Assembly: GCA_038373885.1 (NCBI GenBank)
Contig: JAWZYV010010311.1
Location: 434,001-498,000 of the forward strand
Length of the DNA stretch: 64,000 nt
Direction: 5' to 3'
Source of the DNA: Cheiracanthium punctorium
Lineage: Eukaryota; Arthropoda; Arachnida; Araneae; Cheiracanthiidae
This document shows positions 1 to 11,440 of this stretch, in pieces; the stretch's first letter is position 1; each line of letters opens with the position of its first letter. The notes under the pieces were generated by a model. That model searched no databases, was not told the DNA's origin, and was given only the letters and a program-made list of their open reading frames with translations. Made by a program: the position numbers and the translations under genes.

Positions 1-1565
1 GCGGGATTAAAAGTGGCTAGAATCACAGCGAAAAATGGATAGAAATGGCTAAAAATTATTTCGAGCTGAGAGAAAAATAAATTACTAATAAACTAATTGC
101 AATAACAAAACAAAATTTTGATTTTGCGTCGTTTTGAACGTGTCCTTAAAGGAATAAATTGTAACATCAAGTCCAGGTGCGCTATTGTGTCCTCGACATC
201 CAGACAGTCGTCTACGAAGTTTTGTTTCGCTGTCGCAGAATGTCTACGCTTTTAAAAAGACGTAGACTATCGTTTATACCATAATGTTTGCGCATGCGCA
301 TTATAAAATAAATTTAAATAATATTTAATGATGCAAATGGAGAATTACAGACACGAACAAGCGTAATGGACCTATGACTAACGACGTTTAAAATGGCTAG
401 AAATGGCATAAATAGCTTCAAACAGGAAGAATACGGCTTAATTCCTTAAGTTCTGATATTCTGATTGTCTGAGGTGAGTGATTGGATGGGATATTTCGGT
501 GAAAGGTCTGGACATACAAAGTCAAATGTAAGTCATGAAATCGAAGAACCTTTCTGCGCTGTTATCTTTTGTCGCAAACATAGCCAGAAGTTTTTCTGGG
601 GAAGTTGTGAAAGGCAGCGGTGCACCCTGGCACGAATTGTAAAAAAATTTTGAGGGAGCTCGAATGATTCGTTGGGACGTGGGGGGGGGGGGGCGGCGTT
701 AAAAAATACTAACCAATAGTTTAATAGTTACCCTCCGAGCGGCCTGGAGTTTGCCTAGTGATAACTTCAAAAAAGTTCCTGTGTATGGATCTGTATCTCT
801 CGAAAATGCACAAGAAAAACCTGCTTCCCCCCATTTCCGCATGGAAGGCGTGGGGAACAAGGTAATTAACAAACTGCCGACGTGACAGCCTACCTACCGC
901 CTGATAAATTACTTTGTAATTGTAGGAGCACATGTCCGGTGAATCTGACCAACTGGTCTCCCTCCCCTCTTTCCTCCCTAAATACTCGGGAATCTACGCA
1001 ACGTTGTAGGAAACCAAAGTTCTTTTCTCGGTGGCTTACATGTACACTCACCCAGAGCCAGATTTTTGTCTGATGAAGATTGGAAAAAGAGATATTTTGT
1101 TTTTTGTCCCCTCTCATAATGAGCAGGTAGTGAGAGTGACGCTTGTGCTCTAAAAATAGTAAAATTAGTGATTATCTTTTTACTATACTTCTTTATCTGA
1201 AAAATTTCTTTATAAAGCTTTAATAGAAATGAACGAAAAATAATATATCTAATGGGCCCCTTTCAAGATGAGGCCCTGGACGGACACAGCCCCGATTTGG
1301 TCATGCGATAAGACCCGTGCACATATTTTCAATAAAGTGTCCAATGTCAGATATATCCCATTTACCTGAACCTTATATAAGACGCTGTCATTCCTAAAAT
1401 GTGCAAAGTGTTCCATATAATTATTATTATTTCTTAAATTTTTTTCGAACTGTGCATTTTTTCATAAAAGTTTATACAGTTAGTTAGGAAAGAGAAATAG
1501 GAAATTTGGCTTTAACTCGATCATTTTTGAAGTTGTAATGCAAAAAAATATGACAGTTAAAAAAG
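1..1565. other. AT-rich non-coding stretch, nothing assigned
   Basis: I see no convincing gene here. There is a G run at about 679-693. A short segment at 1255-1315 resembles the right end of the MITE at 3047-3223: both contain a GGGGCCC/CCCGAT tract followed by an ATGCGATAA word. It is probably a decayed hAT-type end. The short reading frames have no domain signature or splice context. Confidence 0.5.
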
Positions 1566-1587
1566 AGAGAGAGAGAGAGAGAGAGAG
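1566..1587. repeat. (GA)n microsatellite
   Basis: An uninterrupted AG/GA dinucleotide run of about 22 bases. Confidence 0.95.
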
Positions 1588-1959
1588 TATAATGTACATG
1601 AGTGTAGGGTAATAAAGCTTTCATTTAAATTATCTCAAGCGTACGAGAAAAATAAAAATTAAAAATTCTTCGATGTTTCATTTAAAGGACTTCTTTGGTA
1701 AATTTGTTAAATGAAATATCTATATTAATCTTTGTTAGATAATAAACGTTTTAAAGACCTTTATTTATATTCTAATTATGCGAAAAAATTCCAAGAAAAA
1801 TTAAGAGCACGAATCTGAGAAAGTAACACACCTAGGATTCATGCCATCTGAGATTTTTACCAAAAAATTCCCAGTTGTTTTTAATCTTATTAATGTAGCA
1901 AATCCAGAATATTTTGTCTCAAAGTGAAGTTGTTCATCTTTTATGGCCCACTAAAAAAG

Positions 1960-2411
1960 CAGACCCGTAGCCAGATTTTCTATTTAGGGGGGCACCCTCT
2001 TTTTTCAGGGGGGGGGGGCACCCTAACTTAAGTGGGGTGGCATCCTATATTTTTTTTGAATTATAACATTTTTATCTATATTTCTCTTCATTAAATAATA
2101 GCATAAGTTTACAATTAAATAAATTCTGAAAAGTCCAAACGGCTTCCAAGAAGTAAAAGTTCCTTGGCTTAAACAGAATGGATTTAAAGTTGTCATCTTT
2201 GGATCATATTTGGAAGATGAGAACACAAAACAAAAATGATAGAGTATTACAAAGAAAAACTGTGTATTTATAAAACTTTGATATAAAACTTTGATAACTT
2301 TACCTTATATACAAAAATTTTTCAAAGCATCTTCATTAAATTTTTTTTATGTGAAATTTTCTAGGGGAGTGGGGCTGAGCCCCACCTGGCACCCCTTTAG
2401 CTACGGGCCTG
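1960..2411. mobile_element. hAT-type MITE (452 bp) with 8-bp target duplication
   Basis: The left end reads CAGACCCGTAGCCAGA. The right end, reverse complemented, reads CAGGCCCGTAGCTAAA, so these are imperfect terminal inverted repeats. The flanks are TAAAAAAG (1952-1959) and TAAAAAAA (2412-2419), matching at 7 of 8 positions. A CAG-start terminus with an 8-bp duplication is the known signature of hAT elements. G-rich and C-rich tracts lie just inside both ends. No transposase is encoded, so the element is non-autonomous. Confidence 0.75.
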
Positions 2412-2419
2412 TAAAAAAA

Positions 2420-3046
2420 GTCCGTGCAGCACACAAAAGTGGGCGTTTTTCTCAGACACAGAAAATGCTGTGGTCAAAAAACTCTTTGGGGGATAACTTG
2501 CCATGATATTTATTTCACATCTATAATGTTAGACGATAGAACTTCCTGAAATATATGAGAAATCTGTGGCAGGTTATCGACGTAAAGTCACTGAAGGTCA
2601 CAAAAACACACATTTTCTTTTCTTTTCTTTTTTTTTTTTTTGTTTGTCATTTTTAAGGCTTAACCATATCTTGCACCTTCAAGTTGCTAAGGCAAAAGAG
2701 GTGTCCTTTGAAAGACATGTATTAGAACTTTTAAAAAAAATGCATGTATAGTTGACGCAAGTTGAATGCGCTTTTAGATTTATAAGACCAAAATCTGAAA
2801 ATTTTCGATTTTGACTGAAATTTGAAGTTTCATAAATTCTTGCGGCAGAAGTTTATTGAAAGTAATTCTTTTGGATCGTTTTTATGTGAATATATTGTAT
2901 TATTTGAATGCTCAGCGCTTATACCAAGTTTTACGCGCAAGATTAGGACCCAATGGCGCATTGACTTAAATTGAATTAAATGAAGTTAATTCAATTTAAA
3001 TTATCTATATTTAATAATTTTAGCGACTTAAATTGCTAAATTTAAG
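2420..3046. other. AT-rich non-coding stretch
   Basis: No gene or structured element recognised. Homopolymer T and A runs are common. Confidence 0.5.
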
Positions 3047-3223
3047 CAGGGCCTGATTATGACCAACAGGGGCCCCGGACATTGAGGAATTTTGGAAGCC
3101 CCCATCCATGAATTTTTTTTCATTTTTCAAAAAATGTTGATATAAAAGAAGACTATTTCAGAACATTTGAAATTGGGGGCCCTTTACAAAGTCCCGATTT
3201 TCCCATGCGATAATAAGGCTCTG
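3047..3223. mobile_element. hAT-type MITE (177 bp)
   Basis: The left end is CAGGGCCTGATTATGACC. The right end, reverse complemented, is CAGAGCCTTATTATCGCA. The flanking octamers AATTTAAG and AGTTTTAG match at 6 of 8 positions, as expected for an old hAT target duplication. Internal GGGGCCC blocks are present. No coding capacity. Confidence 0.6.
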
Positions 3224-3729
3224 AGTTTTAGTATTTTTGGGGAAACGGGTGGATTTTCAAAATTTTAAGGTCGCCTACGTCTTCTCTCTATCATTTTGCG
3301 CATCTTTATGCAGTTAGAGGGAGTAATCAAAAGCGAAGCGCTGTTAATTTGTCAACGGTAATGGTTGAAAAAACATGAGTACAAATTTTTGTCAATTTTA
3401 AATGTATGACGTACGAATGGCGCCATTCCCACATGTAATCCAAAAAAAAAAAATCCTTCGGAATTGGACCACTGAAATGCTTAATATATATTAATCCTTA
3501 TATCAATGCTTTATTTAGGCGAAAACAATTTATTCGTTTTAATATTCTTAAAAGAAGTAGAAGTTTAATTATTTCGAGAAGCTGTTTCAAACGATTTAAA
3601 ATCGCAAAAATTTCAAACCTATTTAGATTATGACATATAATTTGTTAGAGTTAACCTTTTAACTCATTTGGAACGCTTTCCTTCTTAGAAAAGTCTGCAT
3701 TTTAAATTAAGCCTTTCTGCTTAATAATT

Positions 3730-3766
<37 letters not shown>

Positions 3767-3922
3767 GCCGAATACTGACAACTTAGCAGTACGGGACTGA
3801 TTTATAGCTATTAAGCCAGACTTGGGGATCGTCGAGAATCTTTTTTTCCATACAATTTACACTCTTAAAAAAAACCAGTTGATTACCAAGAAATCTCTAG
3901 GAAACAATGATTCCATTACTTG
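3224..3922. other. non-coding stretch with long poly(T)
   Basis: No gene seen. A run of about 32 T residues lies at 3731-3762. Confidence 0.5.
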
Positions 3923-4039
3923 TTACTTTCCGAACATGTACCATGTAAGGAAAGTATTGTAATCATGAAAAAATTCGACTTCGAGACTTTGATGTATTTA
4001 CACGTTTTGAGGTCTTCTGAATTCATTTATGCTGTTTTA

Positions 4040-4099
<60 letters not shown>

Positions 4100-4500
4100 T
4101 GTGTGTATGTGAGTGAACACGGTAGCTCCTAAACGGTTCATTCGATTGAGCTCAAATTGGACATACATGTTATAAACCACCGTCGCAAGACCGGTATTGG
4201 TTTTGGTGTATATAGGACTTATAGTTTTTCTACAGGGCTACGACAAAGATTTCTTTGACATTCATTATTATTGTTTTGTTAACAAAATTTTAGATTTTTG
4301 GGGGGGACCCCCTGGTCCCCCCGGGTACGGCCTGGGGGTTACACAAATACTTGTAGTATAGGGAGAAAGTCTTGAAAGTATGCTAGCGTTTAAATGGTGC
4401 ATTCGATTGAGTTTCAATTTGGTATATATGTTTGAATTATTCATCGATTAAAATTTATTTAAATGCTTGGTAATGATCTAATCGTAAGTCTTCGGAAAGT
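3923..4500 (+). mobile_element. S-family dispersed element, copy 1 (hairpin-ended)
   Basis: It starts with a terminal hairpin: ACTTTCC and GGAAAGT pair around an inner ACATG/CATGT stem. After 'attgtaatcatgaaaa' comes a diverged leader, a long (TG)n run, and then paragraphs built on 'gctcctaaacggttcattcgattgag'. The same layout is found at 35073-36200 (+) and on the minus strand ending at 17480. The superfamily is not recognised, and no protein is encoded. Confidence 0.6.
4041..4110. repeat. (TG)n microsatellite
   Basis: About 70 bases of nearly pure TG/GT dinucleotide. A short reading frame made mostly of Cys-Val repeats crosses it and is an artefact. Confidence 0.95.
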
Positions 4501-6080
4501 CGAGTGGAGGCACTCTAGATTTTTTTAGTATGATGCCATAACTTTTCTTAGTATTACTACTAAATAAAGCCATGTTTGCCAAGTGATTTACATGACTTTA
4601 TTTAGCAGCAATACTAAGAAAAGTTATAGCATCTTTGTTTCAAAGAGATTTCTTAGTAATCCACAAAATTTTTTTTAGTGTAGGGCATCACCCAAAAGGA
4701 TGTTATTTTCGGATCCCGAACTCTCGTCCGTATACCAGCCTATATACAGCTAGAGGAGCTGCGGACCCACAGATTTATCGTTCACGTTTGCGCCATGTGC
4801 ATATAGCGGTTTTTGATCAGCCCAGATGTGAAAACGAATCCTTTCACTTTCTGCACACCGGGTTATTACGACTCCTTAAACATTTATTTTAGGATGAATA
4901 GGAAAAATTAAATTATTTAATTAACTAAAACATTTTCCTTATTTATGTGTATTGAAAGAAGAAAGGGTTGTCACCCGATCGTTAACACTGCCAATATAGC
5001 TTTTGGGTCATCGTGTGACAATTGAGCTAGCTATGACAGCATATTTTAATATCCATAACGCTAGGTTCGAGTAAAAGTTTTCTGCATTTTTTCAGTTTCC
5101 GTATAGCTGGAATAATTTAAAATGCATGTGTAAAAAAAAATCATTACTTTCTTTGTCGTGAAGAACAGATACGCAGCTAGTTATAACATGTTATGTATAT
5201 GTAAAAATAAATTACTTGAAATTCAAATTAAACATTTAATAATTTTGCGATTTCTCAAAATAATCAAACGAAAATTCCCACCTCTCTCTCCGTGTGTTTA
5301 TATATCATGGCTTTGATTTGAAACAGCGCTTCGATTTGAACTTCATATTTTAAACAATTACACTAAAATTAATCTTTATTTTTAAATTTAGGTAATTAGA
5401 AATTTTATTTATTTACTTTTTCGTCTATTTGGCAGCTTAGTTTAACCAATTGTTAAAGTAATCTCTATTCCCGTGTGATGAGCGGGTACATCAGCTAATA
5501 TAGAATAAAAATAGAAATTAAAATTCGTATTGTTCAATTAAAAGCAGCAATAATAAAATAATAAATCGATGACAAACTGACGCTTTCGATGTGATCCGGT
5601 ATAAATTTAAATTCCTCGAAATCTAAGATGAAAATTTTGGCTTTATTCAAATTGGTCTATTTCTGTGTATCTCTTTACGTAACAATTTCTTTAATTCTTT
5701 ACAGGTTGAAAAGTTTTTCTAGCATGTATACATATTTACATAAATGAACTGACACACACACACCACATAACACCAAAACAACAACAAAAAATCTTGCAGT
5801 TCAATGTGGGAAGTTAGTTTTTCTGGAAAGATGTTGTAGTTATAGGGTAAAATTAAGACAGTGGAGGATCCTGAAAAGTTTCAACGACAGGAGGCAATAT
5901 GCGAGAAATTTTGTAAGAAAAATGGATCTTCTTAAATTTAAAATTTTGATTAAATAATTCTTATCGTCTGAAACCAGGTTTAGGATGGTTGCTCTCATCA
6001 TTCATTATTGAAAAGACGTTTTTGAGAAGATTCCTCTTCTCTTACACACATGTGTAATTTCTTAGCATGGATCTTTGAAC
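4501..6080. other. non-coding stretch with a small inverted repeat
   Basis: An inverted pair 'aacttttcttagtatt' / 'aatactaagaaaagtt' lies at about 4550-4628, probably a small MITE remnant. The rest is AT-rich with no recognisable gene. Confidence 0.45.
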
Positions 6081-6089
6081 ACTCCGCTA

Positions 6090-6410
6090 AACCGGCAGAT
6101 TATTGAAAGACCCATGCTAGGTGAGCAGGGAAACCACACAGATCATAGAGTGTAATGTAGTGCATTTATTGCAAGCCTGCACTCAGGGTATTTGCCAAGT
6201 CGGAATGCCTTGGTCGGAGGATTTTTTCAGGTGTTCTTCCGCGTCTTCACGAGACATCTAACGAAACCGCCCGAAACTCTAGACCGTTAGATCGACAGCC
6301 GCGCGGTAGTCCAGAACCCTCGACTTTTACTCTTCAGCCATCTACCATTTTCAGTCCCTTGTGCAATGGGCCATGGTGGGACCGAGACCCACAGATCACA
6401 GAAAGGGAAT
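6090..6410 (-). mobile_element. R-family SINE-like repeat, copy 1
   Basis: It shares the block 'gttagatcgacagccgcgcgg' (here 6287-6307) and its flanks with five other places in the window: 13860-14065, 16925-17185, 18115-18335, 18905-19080 and 24725-24870. Read on the minus strand, the segment starts with a weak box-A-like word and a GGTTCTGG word in a box-B position, so a tRNA-derived SINE is likely but not proven. Confidence 0.5.
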
Positions 6411-6525
6411 CATCACCACCGAATCCAACTGGGATTTAATTTTATTTTATCTTAGACCACTGTTCTTTTCAACTAGTTATTTTAATTTTGTTTTAATCTT
6501 TAGGACGGAATAGAGCTTTACTGAT

Positions 6526-7100
6526 AAATTTGATCGCGCATTTAATCGTGTTACTTTTCTAGTAAAATCAAACTGAAACATCAATAACTGAGGACTAGTT
6601 TACAGCAATACAGTCTGGACACATACTCAACTTTCCTCACTAATTTTAGGAGGGCCCAGTGTCACTTTGCTTAAATATTTACCTTACATTTCATTGTTTA
6701 CATGAAAAATACTATAAGGACGTTTTGGCTTCTAACTATGTTTCAACAATATTATTTTTATCATTCCAATTTTAATGAACTAACGCATTATGTAGAAGTT
6801 GTCTTTACTTTATTTTATAACACCAGGCAGCTTCTACATAATGCGTTAGTTTATTAAAATTGGAATGGGAAAAATAATAGTCCGTAAACATAGTTGGTTG
6901 CCAAAACGTCCTTATAGTAAGTATTATTGACGTAAACAATGAAATGTAAGATAAACATTTAACATAAGTGACATTGGACTCTCATAAAAATAGTGAGGGA
7001 AGTTGAGTACGTGTTCCGACTGTCTTGTAATTTAGTCCTCTGTTATTGACGTTTGATTTTCATTTTACTGGAAACTTAACGCGATTAAATGCGCAATTAA
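6526..7100. mobile_element. fold-back (long inverted repeat) MITE
   Basis: About 280 bp at 6530-6812 is repeated in inverted orientation at 6832-7100, with about 20 bp between the arms. Shared blocks include 'cgcatttaatcg', 'tctaactatgttt' and 'actaacgcattatgtagaag'. Arm similarity is high, with scattered substitutions and small indels. No protein is encoded. This is either a fold-back transposon or a MITE made almost entirely of inverted repeats. Confidence 0.75.
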
Positions 7101-7142
7101 ATGAAGCTGAAAATAGCAAAAAATCGCTTAAAAATGAGAGAA

Positions 7143-7183
7143 CACCTAGAATGAGTACATGTCATAAGTACTCATTCTAGGTG
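7143..7183. repeat. perfect 16-bp hairpin
   Basis: CACCTAGAATGAGTAC at 7143-7158 is exactly complementary to 7168-7183, with a 9-base loop. It lies just outside the fold-back element. Function unknown. Confidence 0.85.
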
Positions 7184-7382
7184 GATTTTCAGATTTTTAA
7201 AATAGCGCAGATCGTTTTTATATATTTTTTACATAATCATGAAAATTTTCAAGCCAATCGCACGAACTGTGTGAATTTCATTAAATTTTTACACAGTAAC
7301 TTTTTAATCTGTTTCGATTAATGACGGTAAAAGTTTTGTTTGGAAGTGGCCGGAAAGGATTTGTTAGCGAGTGAGTCAAGTA

Positions 7383-7538
7383 CAGTGGCGTAGCGAGGGG
7401 GGGGGGTTGGGTGTCAGAACGCCCCCTAAAATTTAGCTGAGTTCTATTATTGACATGAAGAATGCTATCCATAATGTAGATTATCCGTTACATCAGTGCC
7501 TAAACCCCCCCTAAAACTTTTTTCTGGCTACGCTACTG
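7383..7538. mobile_element. hAT-type MITE (156 bp)
   Basis: The termini are CAGTGGCGTAGCGAGG on the left and CTGGCTACGCTACTG on the right. A G-rich tract lies inside the left end and a C-rich tract inside the right end. The flanks GTCAAGTA and GTCAATAT share their first five bases, as for a worn 8-bp duplication. It belongs to the same terminal family as 36370-37829. Confidence 0.65.
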
Positions 7539-7546
7539 GTCAATAT

Positions 7547-8520
7547 CAGCGTAACTATATAATAGGATAATTACAGAGTTAATATTTATACAGGAGTGTT
7601 TTATGACATGTAAATTTGTATTAATTTAAATAATAATATGCACTACATTTCTTTAAAGCCCCTCTTCATCCGTAAGCATGTGTGCCCAAGACCCCATATA
7701 TGCTAAATCGGTCTCTTCTAATAAAATATTTTTTTTAATATATGCCAACTGTTTTGTTGTATTCGAGGCAACACCTTTTCCTTTTCAGGTAACATTTGAA
7801 AGAATTAAAATATTTACTCAAAATTTGTTATTTTAATTAAACATTTAAAATTATTATAAATGAAAAAGTATCCTGGAGGTCTTTGAAAAATACGAAATAT
7901 TCAAACTTATTTCCCATGCCCAACCATGCTTAGAAGGGACTCCGGCTCAAAAGATTACTTATCTGAAAAATACCGAAAGAATTCGGCCTCTCTCTTCTTT
8001 AGTTAGAAAAGGTATGGTCACCACATCTGTATATAATTTTGTGGGGTGTTGAAAGCTACAATTAAAGTATCGTAGGCGTGTCTTGGCCATTGTGCGCTCT
8101 CCCCTCCTTTGCAAACCATTAATCTAAGTGTCACAGGTGTTTTGGCGAGTGGGGGTAAGCAGTAACGGTATTTTATGTCACAGCCGCTTTCGAAGCAGAA
8201 AAAAAGGAGCAGAAAATTATGTCTCAGCCGCTTTGAACAACTCTTACAGATAACGGGATTTTACGTCTCAGCCGCTTGGAGGGTTAATAGTTTCCATAGA
8301 ATCAGGATTTTTGTAATTACGTTCCAAAATGTGCATTTTCATTATAATCATTATATTAAAAAATTATTTTTACATTTCAGGAAATCTGCATAATTGTTTC
8401 AAGTATCCTATCTTAATTTCAAATTAAATAACTTTAAATGGAGCGCATAGAAATGTATATAATTTAACAGACATGAAAGAAATCATGTGTTTTTCGCATT
8501 TTTTAAAATTACGTTGATTA
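7547..8520. other. non-coding stretch with short degenerate repeat
   Basis: Three diverged copies of a word like 'attttatgtctcagccgctt' occur between 8168 and 8275, spaced about 45 bp. No gene recognised. Confidence 0.5.
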
Positions 8521-8524
8521 TCAA

Positions 8525-8720
8525 CTCGGGGGATCTAGTCCGAGGGGAGTGCTCTCCGTGGGTGTTTTTCTAAGGGGTCCTAAACTGTATTTACTCGAAG
8601 TTTCGGAGAAAATCCGGGAATCTCCGGAAGGCTAGGTAGGCGGATGCGACCTGAATTTAAACCAGGCACCTTCCGTTTACTAGTTGAGAGAGCACTATGT
8701 GCTCGGCCACTGGTGAGGCA
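8525..8720 (-). mobile_element. tRNA-derived SINE, family T
   Basis: Read on the minus strand from 8720, it begins CAGTGGCCGAGCAC (box A) and continues to GGTTTAAATTC (box B), the spacing of a tRNA gene. A non-tRNA body follows, containing 'tttcggagaaaatccgg' and 'ggctaggtaggcgg'. Parts of this body recur at about 54935-55015 and 59045-59125. A tRNA head on an unrelated body is the definition of a SINE. This is not a functional tRNA gene. Confidence 0.65.
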
Positions 8721-8792
8721 CATCAAGTTTTTTAACTTAATTTAAAAAAAAGGAAGAGGTTCTATGTTAAACGCGTATGATTTTTAAAAATA

Positions 8793-10201
8793 CACTGCTG
8801 GCCACCCAAATTGCAACACCAAGAAAAACAAGAGATATCACAACAAAATTTATTGTGTAGATAACATGTTGACCAAGTAACAAATGATTAAATTTACAGC
8901 ATTCTATGAAGCGTGGTTCCTGCCAAAATCAGTACCCAGAGTAGCCGCCGTTGTTGGAGATCACAGCTGCCACACGCCTCGGCATTGATTCAAAGAGACT
9001 TTGAATGTGTTCTTGGGGTACAGCAGACCAAGCAGCTTCCACACGTTGCCAAAGTTGATCTGGTGTGACAGCTGGGGATGAACTCTGGGTCAGTCGTTGA
9101 GCAACCATGGACCACATGTTTTCTATCGGCGAAAGATCCGGAGAGCGCGCCGGCCAGGGAAGCAATTCAATCTGGTGATTGACGAAGAACCCTTGGACAA
9201 TGCGTGCCACGTGTGGCCGTGCATTATCCTGCTGAAATATGGCTGTTGGCAAGCCCTGAATGTAAGAAAGGACAACTGGCTCCAACACCTCGGAGATGTA
9301 GCGCTGGCTGGTTAAAGTACCGGCAATGCGTACTAGAGGAGTGCGAGAGAGATATCCGATACCGCCCCATACCATAATACCCGGTGCAGGACCAGTGTGA
9401 CGGTGCATAATGCAGCTGTTCAGCATCCTCTCTCCACGGTGTCTCCAGACTCGAATCCGACCGTCGTGGTGTTGCATACAGAAGCGTGACTCGTCAGTAA
9501 AGAGAATTTCATTCCATTCTGTCGTCCACATCCTTCTTTCATCGCACCATTGGCGGCGGAGACGTCTGTGGTTCCGCGTCAGAGGTAGACAAAGCAACGG
9601 ACGTCTTGCGGACAGACCATTCTGCTGTAAACGACGTCGAATGGTACGCGCAGACACTGGATGATGCGTTACAGACTGAATCTGCTGTGATATGGTTCGT
9701 GATGTGACTGAGCGGTCCGTCACTGCCATGCGTACAATCTGCCTGTCATCACGTGACGTGGTGCACTGAGGTCGATGCGGTCGATCACGTCTGTCCGTCG
9801 TACCCTCCTGCACCCAACGATCACATATCCGCATCACAGTTGTTTGGTTTCGTCCAATACGACGACCGATTTCCCTGAAAGATAACCCACAATCTCGGTA
9901 TGCCACTATCCTTCCTCTGTCAAACTCGGATACTTGATCAAAAGATGATCGTTGTTTCCTACGAGGCATAATTTATCGTTTTTTTGAAAAAAAAGCAAGA
10001 AAAACACAATTGCTGTACTTGAAACCGTCGAAATCTCCAAGCCTTAAATAGCGCTTTGAGGTGGCGCCACAGGCGCGCTTGATGTGCGTCTGCGCTGAAA
10101 TTCTAATCATTTGCATATCTCACCTCAGCTAATGCATGTTGTAAATTTCATATTATTTGCATGCTTCCTTCAGGGTGTTGCATTTACGATGGCCAGCAGT
10201 G
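8793..10201 (-). mobile_element. Tc1-type transposon, apparently complete (1,409 bp)
   Basis: The element is flanked by TA at 8791-8792 and 10202-10203. Its ends are inverted repeats of about 28 bp starting CACTGCTGGCCA and matching at about 24 of 28 positions. A single minus-strand reading frame fills most of the interior. Tc1/mariner elements duplicate TA on insertion, and everything required for that class is visible. The intact frame and matching ends suggest fairly recent activity. Confidence 0.93.
8929..9969 (-). CDS. Tc1-family DDE transposase
   Basis: This 346-residue protein catalyses cut-and-paste transposition of its own element in the nucleus. The N-terminal half carries paired helix-turn-helix DNA-binding domains: about residues 10-55 with the 'GLSFREIGRRIGR' recognition helix, and about 65-120 with 'PVSARTIRRRL'. 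They are joined by an arginine-rich linker containing RPHRP, a variant of the usual GRPR hook. The catalytic triad is D159 (in FTDESRF), D248 (in QQDNARPH) and E283 (in SPIENMW). There are 34 residues between the second Asp and the Glu, the DD34E spacing of Tc1. Length is normal for the family and I see no internal stop or frameshift. The ATG at 9969 gives the standard Tc1 N-terminus. Whether it is expressed cannot be told from sequence. Confidence 0.95.
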   Translation of the reverse strand: MPRRKQRSSFDQVSEFDRGRIVAYRDCGLSFREIGRRIGRNQTTVMRICDRWVQEGTTDRRDRPHRPQCTTSRDDRQIVRMAVTDRSVTSRTISQQIQSVTHHPVSARTIRRRLQQNGLSARRPLLCLPLTRNHRRLRRQWCDERRMWTTEWNEILFTDESRFCMQHHDGRIRVWRHRGERMLNSCIMHRHTGPAPGIMVWGGIGYLSRTPLVRIAGTLTSQRYISEVLEPVVLSYIQGLPTAIFQQDNARPHVARIVQGFFVNHQIELLPWPARSPDLSPIENMWSMVAQRLTQSSSPAVTPDQLWQRVEAAWSAVPQEHIQSLFESMPRRVAAVISNNGGYSGY

Positions 10202-10203
10202 TA

Positions 10204-10769
10204 ACTTTCACTTTCTTTGGTATAGTTTTGGATCAATATATTTAAAAAAAGGGTCAATTATCTTTTATTTCGCATTAGAAAATTTCACGATTGCAAAACT
10301 ATAAAGTAACGAATCCGAGTATCCGGAAATAATCTTCAAGATGTTTCTTTATCCACTCATCTTGCTTAGCCCTAAAAACTAATAACATTTTCTAACGGTC
10401 CCGCCACATTTCTGTCAATTCAACTCTGTTTAAACATAAAGATTCGAAAATCGAGATTCAAAATAAACTCTAAATTTGCGCTTTCAGCTTAGATTTATCA
10501 AAAATTTACTATGGTTAATTTTTCTAAGTTTAAAAAGAGTCTTTTTTATACAAGCCCAGTAGTTGGTTAATTGTTGAAAACTTTTTACTATGGATAATAA
10601 TACTTTCATCACGAAAAAGAGTTCGCTTACATATTACGAATGATTTATCGAAGAATTGGTTATTACAAGTGTTTCAGGCTGAAAAAGGGAGAAAACGTGA
10701 GGAAAATGCAACCCATACACATTTTTAGTTGCTTTTCCAACGATGTATCTAATCAGGGATTTATAAATA
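10204..10769. other. AT-rich non-coding stretch
   Basis: No gene or repeat recognised between the Tc1 element and the mariner-like remnant. Confidence 0.5.
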
Positions 10770-11435
10770 CAGGGTGTGTCACAATTCTGTCCCGGGTTTG
10801 GAAGGCTTATAAAAAATAATATATTGCCGATACGGCAACAAAGTTATCTTTACTGAAGAAAGGAACACTACAAGTTTTGTTTCACAATTCACGAGCATCC
10901 TGCATCTCTAAATATATACATATAGAGTGTGTCACAATCCCCCCCCCCTCCGGGTTTGGAAGGCTTATAAAATATATTACCAATACAGCATCAAAGTTGA
11001 CTTTACAGGGAAAAGAAACATTACAAGTTTTGTTTTTCACAAATAACCAGCTTCCTCGTCGTTGAATTGGTCGAAGCTCTATCGACGACAATCGCCTTCA
11101 TCCGTGGCCACCACGCTCTCCAGACCATAAGTATGCGATTTTTTATGGAGTTATATAAAAGATCAAGTGTTGGTGCCCCTTGTGCCTCATTTACGCCAAA
11201 GGATCACAACCGCATTCGCTACCATTGATCGCGACAAGTTAAAGCGAGTATGGGAGGAAAGAATTTGACTTTAGACTTGATAGCTGCCACATCACGAAAG
11301 GTTCACATATTGAACATTTATGAAAAAAAAAGGCTTGTAACATTCTTTATTCAATAAAGTCAACTTCGTTGCTGTATTGGTAATATATTTTTTAATAAGC
11401 TTTCCAAAATCGGGAGGGAATTGTGACACACTCTG
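10770..11435 (+). mobile_element. decayed mariner-like element with three terminal copies
   Basis: The left end follows a TA and begins CAGGGTGTGTCACAATTC. The inverted right end at about 11345-11435 carries the same 90-bp block. A second direct copy of the left end starts near 10930, so the element holds three copies of its terminus. One insertion into another, or an internal duplication, would produce this. The interior holds only the C-terminal part of a transposase. Confidence 0.7.
11105..11323 (+). pseudogene. mariner-like transposase C-terminal remnant
   Basis: Conceptual translation starts WPPRSPDHKY (family form WP.RSPDLTP) and ends with RVWEE, FDFRLDSC and TKGSHIEHL, followed by a stop. 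These blocks match the C-terminal region of the IS630/Tc1/mariner transposases common in arthropods, which end in a similar G.HIEHL tail. There are internal stops and shifts (for example after FYGVI), and the N-terminal two thirds with the first two catalytic residues are absent. Non-functional. Confidence 0.75.
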
Positions 11436-11440
11436 AATAT

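Noticed and set aside
3920..4132. Cys-Val repeat protein
   Set aside because: Translation of the (TG)n microsatellite.
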